A stretch of DNA of 27,589 nt from CAZIIK01 sp964539235 (GTDB lineage: Bacteria > Pseudomonadota > Gammaproteobacteria > Francisellales > CACEW01). Shown piece after piece: positions 1-7,901 of this stretch (within the stretch, counting starts at the first letter, position 1; each line of letters opens with the position of its first letter). The DNA lies in the NCBI GenBank assembly GCA_964539235.1, contig CAZIIK010000112.1, positions 1 to 27,589 on the forward strand. Reading direction: 5' to 3'. Made by a program: the position numbers and the translations under genes. The notes under the pieces are model-generated. The model did no database searches, was not told where the DNA came from, and saw only the letters and a list, made by a program, of their open reading frames with translations.

Positions 1-136
1 GAAAGCATTTTATGAGAAGCTAGTCGCCAAAGGTAAACTGCCTAAGGTCGCATTAGTCGCCGTCATGAGAAAAATGATCATTATGCTTAACACCATGATT
101 AAGCATATGACTCCATGGCGGCCTATCCAAATTTAA
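1..136 (+). CDS. IS110-family transposase, C-terminal end (cut by window edge)
   Basis: The reading frame that starts at base 2 is open from the window edge to a TAA at 134-136. It encodes about 44 residues, including FYEKLVAKGKLPKVALVAVM and then RKMIIMLNTMI. This matches the conserved tail of IS110/IS1111-family transposases (Fyerl-GK--KvAlvA-mRKll-ilN--l--), DEDD-type enzymes that move DNA by a site-specific, recombinase-like mechanism. Only the tail is visible, so completeness of the element cannot be judged. IS110 elements usually lack clear terminal inverted repeats, so I did not fix the right end. A short inverted repeat (CTTAAA at 138-143, TTTAAG at 155-160) just after the stop may be subterminal structure of the element. 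Confidence 0.8.
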   Translation, partial: KAFYEKLVAKGKLPKVALVAVMRKMIIMLNTMIKHMTPWRPIQI

Positions 137-409
137 CCTTAAATATGCTTGACTTTTAAGACAGTAGATCACGGATCAAGTCCGGGATGACAAAGTAGAA
201 ATTCTGTGATGACAAAGTAGAGGTCCGGGGCAGGCTTTTTTCATCAGATTTTTCTTAAGTTTCATCGGCTACTGAAGTAATGCGGCAGCTTTGATGATAG
301 ATGTGAATGATCTTGCCTATGTTGAACTATGGCAAACGCCAACCTTTACCCACACGCCCAGCTATGTCACAGTTCATGGCCATTGAGTCTCATGATAGGT
401 TTTAAACCA
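137..409. other. Intergenic stretch between IS110 end and ybgI
   Basis: No credible gene lies here. It holds a palindromic element (168-188) and a 14-bp direct repeat (186-199 and 208-221), listed separately. Beyond 222 the DNA is A/T-leaning with no clear sigma70 promoter; TTGATG near 292 has no well-spaced -10 box. Confidence 0.5.
168..221. repeat. REP-like palindrome plus 14-bp direct repeat
   Basis: ATCACGGA (168-175) and TCCGGGAT (181-188) form a near-perfect hairpin with a TCAAG loop. GATGACAAAGTAGA then occurs twice, at 186-199 and 208-221, 22 bases apart. The pattern of a GGATC-AAGTCC-GGGATGAC core resembles intergenic repetitive palindromes dispersed in many proteobacterial genomes. 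That it is multicopy here is inferred; only this copy is visible. Confidence 0.55.
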
Positions 410-1177
410 ATGTTAACGCGTACAGTATTACAGGACTATTTAACCACGCGGTTGCAGCCGCAGCTTTTTAAAGACTATTGCCCCAATGGTTTGCAGGTTG
501 AAGGTCGTCAGCAGATTCGTCGTATTGTCACGGGTGTGACAGCCTGTCAGGCATTGTTGGATGTCGCCGTGCAGCAACAGGCTGATGCGGTGATTGTGCA
601 TCATGGGTATTTTTGGAAAGGTGAATCACCGACAGTGCGTGGCGTGCAGAAAAAACGGTTGCACACTTTGTTGCAAAATGACATTAACCTGTTTGCCTAT
701 CATTTGCCGTTGGATCTGCATGCAGACATTGGCAATAACGTGCAACTGGCAGCGCAGATGGGGTGGTCGGTGTCAGGTGAATTGCCGATGGCGACGACAC
801 CGAGTTATGGCTTGGTGGGTCGATTATCACAGCCGATGCCGGCGGATGCGTTGGCGGCGCAATTGACCCAGCAGTTGGGGCAGAAGCCGTTGCATATTGT
901 TGGGCATCAACGAACCATTGAGACGATTGCTTGGTGCACCGGCGCAGCGCAGGATTTTATTGAAGATGCTGCGCGTGCAGGCGTTGATGCCTATATCAGT
1001 GGCGAGATTTCTGAACGTACTGTGCACAGTGCACGTGAGTGGGGCATCGATTATTTTGCCGCCGGGCATCATGCCACTGAGCGTTATGGTATTCAGGCAT
1101 TGACGGCGGAATTAGCCACTGTGTTTTCAGCAGAGCTTACGCAGATTGAGTGTGTTGATATTGCAAATCCGGTGTGA
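410..1177 (+). CDS. ybgI: NIF3/YbgI-family dinuclear-metal protein
   Basis: This is a 255-residue protein of the NIF3 family (E. coli YbgI, 247 aa), often annotated as GTP cyclohydrolase I type 2 homologue. Members form toroidal hexamers with a two-metal site, and their physiological reaction is unsettled. The family landmarks are present: DYCPNGLQVEG at about 22-32, the metal ligands in VIVHHGYFWKGESP (H64, H65), D102 in HLPLDLH, and H220 and E224 in GHHATER near the C-terminus. The ATG at 410 is preferred over in-frame ATGs at 329 and 392. It aligns with the YbgI N-terminus and has an AGG about ten bases upstream, whereas the extra 27 residues of the longer form have no family counterpart. 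Fold and ligand set are clear; the function is not. Confidence 0.9.
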   Translation: MLTRTVLQDYLTTRLQPQLFKDYCPNGLQVEGRQQIRRIVTGVTACQALLDVAVQQQADAVIVHHGYFWKGESPTVRGVQKKRLHTLLQNDINLFAYHLPLDLHADIGNNVQLAAQMGWSVSGELPMATTPSYGLVGRLSQPMPADALAAQLTQQLGQKPLHIVGHQRTIETIAWCTGAAQDFIEDAARAGVDAYISGEISERTVHSAREWGIDYFAAGHHATERYGIQALTAELATVFSAELTQIECVDIANPV

Positions 1178-1187
1178 TTTTTTGTCC

Positions 1188-1225
1188 TTCGACAGGCTCA
1201 GGAACCACCTTTCGACAGGCTCAGG
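1188..1225. repeat. Two copies of TTCGACAGGCTCAGG in tandem
   Basis: The 15-mer TTCGACAGGCTCAGG lies at 1188-1202 and again at 1211-1225, with an offset of 23 bases. The same core is seen as a dispersed repeat in many bacterial genomes, which is general knowledge rather than something shown here. The second copy contains the stop codon of the convergent yhcB gene (TGA read on the minus strand at 1221-1223). Confidence 0.65.
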
Positions 1226-1589
1226 GACCTTTTGTTGACTTATCATCCTCAAGATTCTTTAAAGCTTCCACGGCAGGGTCGGTGTACGTTCCATGTGTTT
1301 TGGGTTGTAGAAAAGAATGGCGGTCTGAATCTCGGTTTAGTGCCGATGCACCATTGAAGATATGCGCCTGGATGTCGTCACACTGTTGTTTGAGGTCGTT
1401 TACCAAATCCGCAGTTTTGGTCATGTGTTGCGAGACTTGTTGTTGATAAAGCGAGAAAGTTTGTTTGACTTCACCCAGCTCAGAATCACGGGTCAGTGTC
1501 TTTTGGCCGCGGCTCAATAACCATTTGGCGACAAAGCCTAAGATAAAGCCGATAACAAGTGCGAGAATGGTGGTGGCAAAAGGCGGCAT
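1221..1589 (-). CDS. yhcB: YhcB/ZapG-type DUF1043 inner-membrane protein
   Basis: This 122-residue protein has one N-terminal membrane segment (about residues 4-22, ATTILALVIGFILGFVAKWL). A charged, glutamine-rich coiled coil follows (about 35-80), then a low-complexity tail. This architecture and length match YhcB (ZapG, DUF1043), an inner-membrane protein that coordinates envelope growth and cell division in E. coli. E. coli yhcB also neighbours yhcM (zapE), and here zapE lies about 1 kb away on the other strand. The start has AGGACT eight bases upstream. The last residues (TKGP) and the stop codon come from the TTCGACAGG repeat, so the tail has probably been remodelled by insertion of that element. 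The C-terminus is poorly conserved in this family anyway. Confidence 0.8.
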   Translation of the reverse strand: MPPFATTILALVIGFILGFVAKWLLSRGQKTLTRDSELGEVKQTFSLYQQQVSQHMTKTADLVNDLKQQCDDIQAHIFNGASALNRDSDRHSFLQPKTHGTYTDPAVEALKNLEDDKSTKGP

Positions 1590-1619
1590 GTGTGAGTCCT
1601 ATTGGTTAAATCGCGGAGT

Positions 1620-1628
1620 ATTCTAGCA
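1620..1628 (-). promoter_or_regulatory. Extended -10 promoter candidate for yhcB
   Basis: On the minus strand the sequence TGCTAGAAT gives a TGn extended -10 with TAGAAT, about 30 bases upstream of the yhcB start. No good -35 box is seen, as is common with extended -10 promoters. Confidence 0.4.
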
Positions 1629-1636
1629 GGACTTAG

Positions 1637-1756
1637 GTGTTTTGTGCGAGGTTAAACATTGCGGGGTCAGACGAGTACATTGAGCAGCTCGATAAAGCAA
1701 CGATTGCAGATATTGTGAATCGTGTGCTGAGTGTGATTGAACCGGCTGCAGGTTGA
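1637..1756 (+). pseudogene. Possible orphan 3' gene fragment
   Basis: An open frame without a start codon runs from just after a TAG at 1634 to a TGA at 1754-1756. Its last 28 residues (SDEYIEQLDKATIADIVNRV and then LSVIEPAAG) look like a real amphipathic protein C-terminus rather than random translation. I do not recognise the family. It could be the leftover 3' end of a gene lost between yhcB and the hydrolase, or chance. Confidence 0.25.
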
Positions 1757-1788
1757 GTTTTAAATCTTGATGGCTTGTCCCGGTCCTT

Positions 1789-1816
1789 TTGCATTCTGGC
1801 TGGCCCTGGTTACAAT
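1789..1816 (+). promoter_or_regulatory. Sigma70-like promoter for the hydrolase-zapE-queD operon
   Basis: TTGCAT (1789-1794) and TACAAT (1811-1816) are separated by 16 bases. The -10 box ends 31 bases before the hydrolase ATG at 1848. Confidence 0.5.
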
Positions 1817-1847
1817 ATCGGCCCGATTATGCTCAGGAGTTTGGTGC

Positions 1848-2507
1848 ATGCGCCCCGAACAGTTAGACCGCTTATTGATTCAAGGACCAGCTGGTGATTT
1901 AGCAGTGAAGGTTGAATCTGCGCGTGGTTTTGTGCAGCCAGTGACCTTTGTGATGTGTCATCCGCATCCGTTGTTCCAAGGTTCGATGGATAATAAAGTC
2001 GTGACCACGATGACGAAATTATTCAATGGATTAGGCATCAAGACTATTCGCTTTAATTATCTTGGCGTTGGTGACAGTGCTGGGAAATATGGTCGAGGTG
2101 TGGGTGAAACCGACGATGCTTTGGCTGTGATTGAATGGGCGCGTGCACAAGATACAAATCATGAGATCTGGTTGGGCGGTTTTTCTTTTGGTGGTGCGGT
2201 GGCTTATCGTGCTGCTATGCCAGCCAAGGTTGAACAGTTATTAACGTTGGCGCCAGGTGTGGCAACATTGGATTTATCGGATGCAGTAGAACCTGACATG
2301 CCGTGGGTGGTCATGCATAGTCAAGATGATGAGGTTGTGCCGATTCAACCGGTTTTAGCTTGGTTGCAACAGCGCCAGTGTGCCTATGATTTAATTAAAT
2401 GGGTGGGTGTGAGTCACTTTTTTCATGGCCAGTTGGTTGCATTGCGCCGCAAACTCGAGCCGATTTATCGCCAGCGCCTGCCAGTGTCACAGGAGAATGT
2501 TGGTTAA
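1848..2507 (+). CDS. Alpha/beta hydrolase (COG2945-type)
   Basis: This 219-residue alpha/beta-hydrolase resembles the COG2945 predicted hydrolases common beside housekeeping genes in proteobacteria. The nucleophile elbow is GFSFGG with Ser113. The acid is in SQDDEVVP (about D160), and the catalytic His is in SHFFHG (about H190). An oxyanion/cap-region motif, CHPHPLFQGSMDN, is at 37-49. There is no signal peptide, so it is cytoplasmic, and its substrate is unknown. The ATG at 1848 has an ideal AGGAG at 1835-1839, which rules out the longer frame that begins at 1767. The stop codon overlaps the zapE start by one base (TAATG), so the two are probably co-translated. Confidence 0.85.
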   Translation: MRPEQLDRLLIQGPAGDLAVKVESARGFVQPVTFVMCHPHPLFQGSMDNKVVTTMTKLFNGLGIKTIRFNYLGVGDSAGKYGRGVGETDDALAVIEWARAQDTNHEIWLGGFSFGGAVAYRAAMPAKVEQLLTLAPGVATLDLSDAVEPDMPWVVMHSQDDEVVPIQPVLAWLQQRQCAYDLIKWVGVSHFFHGQLVALRRKLEPIYRQRLPVSQENVG

Positions 2508-3595
2508 TGGCGATGTTGCTGCAGGCCTATCATTCAACCTGCCAAGCAAAAGGCTTTCGGCCTGATGCTGACCAAGAAGTGGCGGTGCAGCATCTGCAGC
2601 GGGTGACAGCAGCATTGGCTGTGCAAATGGCGAAAAAACAGCATGCTTGGTTCAAGCGGCGTAAGCGTCAGCCCGTAATGGGTTTATATATGTGGGGCGG
2701 CGTGGGTCGCGGTAAGACTTTTCTGATGGATCTATTCTTTGCCCAATTACCTTTCCCGCAAAAGTTGCGCATTCATTTCAATCGTTTTATGCAGAAAATT
2801 CATCAGGAGTTGAAGGCGCTAGAAGGGCATGCAGAGCCTTTGTTGTTGATTGCTAAACGTTGGGCCAAGCAGTATCACATTATTTGTTTTGATGAGTTTT
2901 TAGTGATCGATATCGCTGATGCCATGGTGTTGGGTGTTCTGTTTCAGTATTTGTTTGCTGAAGGGGTTAGTTTGGTTGCGACGTCTAATGTGCAGCCAGA
3001 TCGACTCTATGAAGACGGTTTGCAGCGTGACCGATTTCTGCCGGCTATTGCCGTAATCAATCAGCATGTTGAAGTGCTCAATGTGGATTCAGGTGTGGAT
3101 CATCGTCAACGTCCGCTCACGCTTGAATTGCGTTATTACACGCCATTGAAAGGTGAACATGATTTTATGCAAACACATTTTGATTTATTGGCCGCTCAGC
3201 AAACCTGTTCAGAAGCTGTGCTGCAGATTGCAGGGCGTGCCATTGCAGTGGTCAAGCGTGCGCAATCTGTCGTGTGGTTTGAATTTGCAGAATTGTGCCA
3301 GGCACCTCGGGGCCAGGCTGACTATATTGCTTTGGCAGAAGCATTCGATACCGTGTTGGTCAGCCATGTGCCGCAGCTACACGCTGCCATGGATGATTAC
3401 GCGCGGCGTTTTATCAGTTTGGTCGATGAATTTTATGATTCGCAGGTGGTGTTGGTGTTATCGGCAACAGTGCCGATTGAAGATTTATATGTCGGTGAGC
3501 AATTGGCGTTTGAATTCCGGCGGACACGGAGTCGGTTGCAGGAAATGCAGTCGCAAGAATACAGTACGGGTTTACATACGAGGTCTAGCACATGA
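2507..3595 (+). CDS. zapE: Cell-division ATPase ZapE (AFG1-like)
   Basis: This 362-residue P-loop ATPase belongs to the AFG1/ZapE family (E. coli ZapE/YhcM, 375 aa), which binds FtsZ at the constricting septum and modulates Z-ring stability. Walker A is GGVGRGKT at about 64-71, and Walker B is IICFDE at 125-130. ATSNVQPDRLYEDGLQRDRF, characteristic of the family, follows. The start at 2507 overlaps the upstream stop. AGGAG at 2491-2495 is eleven bases upstream, within the 3' end of the hydrolase gene. The gene ends in ATGA shared with the next gene. Its proximity to yhcB, another envelope/division factor, repeats the E. coli neighbourhood. Confidence 0.93.
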   Translation: MAMLLQAYHSTCQAKGFRPDADQEVAVQHLQRVTAALAVQMAKKQHAWFKRRKRQPVMGLYMWGGVGRGKTFLMDLFFAQLPFPQKLRIHFNRFMQKIHQELKALEGHAEPLLLIAKRWAKQYHIICFDEFLVIDIADAMVLGVLFQYLFAEGVSLVATSNVQPDRLYEDGLQRDRFLPAIAVINQHVEVLNVDSGVDHRQRPLTLELRYYTPLKGEHDFMQTHFDLLAAQQTCSEAVLQIAGRAIAVVKRAQSVVWFEFAELCQAPRGQADYIALAEAFDTVLVSHVPQLHAAMDDYARRFISLVDEFYDSQVVLVLSATVPIEDLYVGEQLAFEFRRTRSRLQEMQSQEYSTGLHTRSST

Positions 3596-4467
3596 AAGCA
3601 CCCGTTACCTTATTTATAGAAGCCCTAGGCACGGTGGATTTTTCCTATTTGGATGCAAAACAGGGTCTGTTGGGTGAAAGTTGGTTTTTAGATGTTGAGC
3701 TCACGGGTGATCTAAACGATGAAAGTATGATTTTTGATTTCTCTGCGGTGAAAAAAGAAATCAAAGCCTGTGTCGATGCCTGTATTGACCATAAATTATT
3801 GGTGCCGATGGGTCATGCGGCTTTTCAATGTGAAGTGCTGGCAGATGAGCCCGGTCAGTTGCGTGTGCATGGCATGTATGGCCAAAGTCGTCTATTTGAG
3901 CATCAAAGTCCAGCGCAGGCCGTTGTGCTGATTGATGCATCGGAGATTTCGCCGGAATCTGTTATTGCATATTTGGACGCGCATATTCGGGCTGTTTTGC
4001 CGGCTAATGTGACGGGGTTTCGCGTGCATTTTCGTCAGGAAGTCATCACAGGTGCTTGGTTTCAGTACAGTCATGGTTTGAAAAAGCATGCCGGAAATTG
4101 TCAGCGTATTGCGCATGGCCATCGCTCGCGTCTACAGGTGTGGGTGGATGGTGAGTGTGATGAGTCTTTGGCTTTGGCGTGGTGTCAAAGGTGGCAAGGG
4201 ATTTATTTAATTACCCGCGAAGATATTGTGGCGGAAATTGACCAGGCAGATCGAGCTTACTATGTTTGTGCGTATCAGAGTGGTCAAGGTGCTTTTCACC
4301 TGCAGGTTGAGCAAGCGCGGTGTGAGGTGATGGACGTAGACAGTACGATCGAATGCATCGCGCAGTTTATTGCTGAACAAATAGCACAAGCGCATCCCGA
4401 TCGATCCATTAAGGTTCGCGTGTATGAAGGGATTCATAAGGGCGCCATAGCATACGGGGGGATTTAA
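3592..4467 (+). CDS. queD: QueD/PTPS-family protein with duplicated T-fold
   Basis: This 291-residue protein is about twice the size of E. coli QueD (121 aa). It appears to be two 6-pyruvoyltetrahydropterin synthase-like T-fold domains in tandem. The N-terminal half (about 1-130) carries the fold, with DHKLLVP at 66-72, but no zinc triad. The C-terminal half (about 140-291) carries the active-site set: H161 in YSHGL, C170 followed by H175-G176-H177 (CQRIAHGH), and E279 in VYEGIHKGA. QueD makes 6-carboxytetrahydropterin for queuosine and 7-deazaguanine biosynthesis. Related PTPS-fold enzymes act on pterins, so the exact product is uncertain. The start overlaps the zapE stop by four bases (ATGA), so it is in the same operon. 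The N-terminal half probably has a structural or substrate-binding role. Confidence 0.8.
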   Translation: MKAPVTLFIEALGTVDFSYLDAKQGLLGESWFLDVELTGDLNDESMIFDFSAVKKEIKACVDACIDHKLLVPMGHAAFQCEVLADEPGQLRVHGMYGQSRLFEHQSPAQAVVLIDASEISPESVIAYLDAHIRAVLPANVTGFRVHFRQEVITGAWFQYSHGLKKHAGNCQRIAHGHRSRLQVWVDGECDESLALAWCQRWQGIYLITREDIVAEIDQADRAYYVCAYQSGQGAFHLQVEQARCEVMDVDSTIECIAQFIAEQIAQAHPDRSIKVRVYEGIHKGAIAYGGI

Positions 4468-4471
4468 TAAC

Positions 4472-4948
4472 ATGGCTAACGCGATTTTGCTGCTTATGGT
4501 GTTGTGTGCCGGTTGGACAATGACTGCGGCTGCTGTTTTTAGCACGCATCCAGTCAATACGCCCCAAGTTCGGCAAGCACCCAAAACCCGTTTGGATTGG
4601 GTCAAGGTGATCTTTGCGCCGAATCAATATGGCACGGCCAGCTTGTTGAGTATTACAGGGCCTGATGTTGATCCACTGGGTCCGGTATTCAATCAACCAT
4701 TTGAAATCACGCTGCATAAATCTGCGGTGGCCAATACGTATTGCCAGACTCCGCCCTGTTACGTGGGGGCGAGTTTTCAGGTTAAGTTGGCGTTTGCGCC
4801 CAGCACACGGTACCGAAGGCAGTATCCCGCGCAGCAGGCAACCGTCAGTTGTGACGGAACTTGGTATGCTGGCACACTCAAGCATCCAGTGGTACATGCG
4901 GTTGGGGTGCAAATTTACCAAAATCGTCTGCACTTCTTTTGTTCGTAA
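4472..4948 (+). CDS. Small secreted protein, four cysteines, unknown function
   Basis: The protein has 158 residues and I do not recognise its family. Residues 1-21 form a signal peptide (hydrophobic ILLLMVLCAGWTMTAAA, cleavage likely after A21). The mature part has four cysteines (C91, C96, C127, C157; C91 and C96 in CQTPPC), enough for two disulfides, and several short beta-prone stretches such as ASFQVKLAFAP. It is therefore probably periplasmic or secreted. It starts four bases after the queD stop with a G-run (4455-4461) upstream, and it ends 19 bases before glnE, so it may be the last gene of the zapE operon. There is no lipobox. Confidence 0.65.
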   Translation: MANAILLLMVLCAGWTMTAAAVFSTHPVNTPQVRQAPKTRLDWVKVIFAPNQYGTASLLSITGPDVDPLGPVFNQPFEITLHKSAVANTYCQTPPCYVGASFQVKLAFAPSTRYRRQYPAQQATVSCDGTWYAGTLKHPVVHAVGVQIYQNRLHFFCS

Positions 4949-4967
4949 AGCGTAGGACTGAGCCAGT

Positions 4968-7775
4968 ATGCCAGCGGAGCATCATTTAATATTACCATCA
5001 ACGTTAGCGCCAATTTGGCAACGGTATGAAGCTGAAATTGCTGCGGCTCAGCAAGGTCCCTGTGCGGCGCTGCAGCATAAAGTGGAATATACCGATACGG
5101 TAGAAGCTGTTTGTGTGAAAAGTGATTTTATTGCCAACATTCATGCGCGTGAGCCGGAGTTAGTGGCGCAGTTGTTTACCGCCGGTGAAATGTTGGATTG
5201 CCAGTATTTAACACGCTATCCCGCTATTTTGCAGCAGGCGCTGACGGATGTGAGTGACTGTGAGCAGTTGGGTCAGGTGCTGCGTCAGCAAAGACGCAAA
5301 GCTTTTTTGCGTATTGCATGGCGTGACCTGGCGGGGTGGTCTGATTTGGCGTTAACTATTGCAGACTTGTCTGCATTTGCTGATGCGGTTTTGGTGCAGG
5401 CATTAGCCACTATAAAACGTCTTGAGCAGCTGCCCGATGCCGATTTTGTCGTGATCGCCATGGGAAAACTGGGTGCTCATGAGCTGAATTTCTCTTCGGA
5501 TATCGACCTAATTTTCGCCTGTGATGAACACACCATTTCTGCAGAACTTGCAGCGTTTGTCGCGCAGCGCTTGATTGATGTGTTGCATACGTCAACAGAG
5601 TCGGGGTTTGTGTTTCGGGTTGATATGCGTTTGCGGCCGTTTGGTGACAGTGGTGCGTTGGTGTCTACCCTGGATGGTTTGCTGCAATATTATAATCAGC
5701 ATGGTCGGGATTGGGAGCGTTATGCCTGGATTAAAGCGCGTTGTGTGACGGGCCTGTCGGAGACGCGTGCGCATATTATGTCGGGCATGATGTCATTTGT
5801 GTATCGACCTTATGTGGATTTTTCGATGCAATCAGCCATTCGTGATATGAAGCATTTGGTTGAAATCGAAGTGCGTAAAAAATCGATGCAAAATCATATC
5901 AAGCTGGGGTCTGGTGGGATTCGGGAGATTGAATTTGTCGTACAAGCTTTGCAGTTGATACATGGTGGTCGTTATCTAGCGTTGCAGACAAATTCAATTT
6001 ACAGCGCGATGCGTTTGTTGGTGAAGCATCAACTGTTGTCTGTAGAGGCGTCTGCTGAACTGCTGCAGGCTTATGAGTTTTTGCGTCAGGTTGAGCATAA
6101 ATTACAAATTGAACAGGATGAGCAAACGCATGATCTGCCTAAAACAGTTCAAGGGCAGGTGCGCTTGGCTTATGCATTGGGTTATGCTGAATGGTCAGCT
6201 TTTTTTGCAGATTTGCAGGACATACGGGAAACCGTCGTGCAGCACTTCTCTACTATCTTGGCAATGCCGGAAGAGCCCGTTAAAAGAAATACTGTACAGT
6301 CAAATTCTACGATGCGTCGACGTCTCTTGCGTCGACATCGTTTGCGTACAGAAGGTCATGCGAAAACGGCTGTTACAGCGGTTGCAGATGTGACCGCCAC
6401 AGGGTTATTGGATAAGTTGCGGAAAAAAGGCTTGAAAACAGTGGCGATGGGGCGTGTCGAAAAATTATTGCCCATACTGCATGTGGCTGCTGAGCAGAGT
6501 GGGGTTGTGTTTGAAGAGGCGCAGCAAAATGCATTATTGCTGTTGGAAACGATTGCATTCCGCAGTACGTATGTCAGTTTGTTAAGCGAACATGCTGCTG
6601 CCGTGCCGCATGTTTTGGGGTTGATGTCACGCAGTCGTTGGATCAAGCAACTATTGCTGCGTTATCCCATGCTGCTGGTTGATGTGGTGCGTGCGCATGA
6701 AGTGGAAGCACGTTTGCCAGAAGATATTGAAGACACCTTGCACCGCTTTGTGCATGGTATTGATGAAACAGATACTGAGCGGCAAATGGAAGCTGTTCGA
6801 CACTTCAAGCTATCCATGTTGCTGTCTGTTGCGATGTATGAACTTAATATTCAAGGTGATTTGTCAGCCCCTGCTGCGAAATTGAGTGAAGTTGCGGAGA
6901 GTATCATTGCCTATATTGAAAAAATCGCTTGGCAGGCATTGACCCGTATGCATGGTTTTCCAGAAGGTTTGTCTGGTCATAACCATGGTTTTTTGGTGGT
7001 GGGTTATGGCAAGTTAGGGGGTGGTGAGCTGAGCTATAGCTCGGATCTCGACCTGGTCTTTCTGTATCACAGTATCAGTCATCATACCTTGGGAGAACGT
7101 CGTTTAGGGATTCATAGTTTTTATGCCAAATTGGCGCAGAAAGTTGTGCATTTGCTGCGTACCCAGACGTATTCCGGTGCGCTTTATGAAGTTGATCTGC
7201 GTTTGCGACCATCGGGTAATTCAGGGTTGTTGGTCAGTAGCTTAGAAGCATTTTCGCAGTATCAATGTGATTCTGCTTGGACTTGGGAGCATCAGGCTTT
7301 GGTGCGTGCGCGTCCAGTGGCGGGTGATGCCTCTTTGCAGCGCGAATTTTATACCATTCGGGCAGATGTGTTGGCCCGTAAACGTGATGAAGCAGTATTG
7401 CGCCAAGAGATTTGTGATATGCAGGCACGCTTACGCACGTGGTATCAACGTGCAGATAATATGCATAACCGGATTCGTTACATGCCGGGCGGCATGATTG
7501 ATTTAGAGTTTTTGGCACAGTATTGGCTATTGGCTCATGCGCATACGCATGCAGATTTATTAGATCAACATGGTACAGAAGGTATTTTGCGGGTGTGTGC
7601 AGAGTTGGGGGTTGTGGCGCCGGAGCAGGCACAAACCTTGCGTAAAATTTATCAGCAATATACGCATGCCTTGCGTATGGATTGGCTGTTAAGCGATGTT
7701 TCAGAAGATTTGCCTGTAGAATTTGTTGAGTCAGTGGCCTATGTATTGTCAGCTTGGCAGGCCTTTTTATATTAA
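4968..7775 (+). CDS. glnE: Glutamine synthetase adenylyltransferase/deadenylase GlnE
   Basis: This is a 935-residue bifunctional enzyme (E. coli GlnE, 946 aa) that adenylylates and phosphorolytically deadenylylates glutamine synthetase in response to PII and glutamine. Both nucleotidyltransferase domains are intact. The N-terminal one has GKLGAHELNFSSDIDLIF at about 166-183 and RVDMRLRPFGDSG further on. The C-terminal one has GKLGGGELSYSSDLDLVF, with SYSSDLDLVF at 689-698, and EVDLRLRPSGNSG. The linker around 440-470 is rich in arginine (RRRLLRRHRLR), which is unusual but in frame. The ATG at 4968 gives the family N-terminus. Presence of both active sites indicates normal reversible control of nitrogen assimilation. 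Confidence 0.96.
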   Translation: MPAEHHLILPSTLAPIWQRYEAEIAAAQQGPCAALQHKVEYTDTVEAVCVKSDFIANIHAREPELVAQLFTAGEMLDCQYLTRYPAILQQALTDVSDCEQLGQVLRQQRRKAFLRIAWRDLAGWSDLALTIADLSAFADAVLVQALATIKRLEQLPDADFVVIAMGKLGAHELNFSSDIDLIFACDEHTISAELAAFVAQRLIDVLHTSTESGFVFRVDMRLRPFGDSGALVSTLDGLLQYYNQHGRDWERYAWIKARCVTGLSETRAHIMSGMMSFVYRPYVDFSMQSAIRDMKHLVEIEVRKKSMQNHIKLGSGGIREIEFVVQALQLIHGGRYLALQTNSIYSAMRLLVKHQLLSVEASAELLQAYEFLRQVEHKLQIEQDEQTHDLPKTVQGQVRLAYALGYAEWSAFFADLQDIRETVVQHFSTILAMPEEPVKRNTVQSNSTMRRRLLRRHRLRTEGHAKTAVTAVADVTATGLLDKLRKKGLKTVAMGRVEKLLPILHVAAEQSGVVFEEAQQNALLLLETIAFRSTYVSLLSEHAAAVPHVLGLMSRSRWIKQLLLRYPMLLVDVVRAHEVEARLPEDIEDTLHRFVHGIDETDTERQMEAVRHFKLSMLLSVAMYELNIQGDLSAPAAKLSEVAESIIAYIEKIAWQALTRMHGFPEGLSGHNHGFLVVGYGKLGGGELSYSSDLDLVFLYHSISHHTLGERRLGIHSFYAKLAQKVVHLLRTQTYSGALYEVDLRLRPSGNSGLLVSSLEAFSQYQCDSAWTWEHQALVRARPVAGDASLQREFYTIRADVLARKRDEAVLRQEICDMQARLRTWYQRADNMHNRIRYMPGGMIDLEFLAQYWLLAHAHTHADLLDQHGTEGILRVCAELGVVAPEQAQTLRKIYQQYTHALRMDWLLSDVSEDLPVEFVESVAYVLSAWQAFLY

Positions 7776-7816
7776 AACTGTTGCAACCGTCTCTCGCTTT
7801 TCATGCTGTGATTGAC

Positions 7817-7822
7817 TATAAT
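7817..7822 (+). promoter_or_regulatory. -10 box (TATAAT) for aroK-aroB
   Basis: A perfect TATAAT lies 80 bases before the aroK ATG and just after the glnE stop. The -35 region about 17 bases upstream (TCGCTT) is poor. The leader of roughly 70 bases is GC-rich and contains the short direct repeat GGTGCGC. Confidence 0.45.
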
Positions 7823-7901
7823 GCGCGTCGCTTTCGCGGGGGTGCGCTGCGGTGCGCCGCTGAATACACTTAGGAACAACAGGACGTCTGGGATTCGAAA
7901 C

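Noticed and set aside
329..409. 27-residue N-terminal extension of the NIF3 protein
   Set aside because: Family N-termini begin at the ATG at 410, and the extension has no homologous residues.
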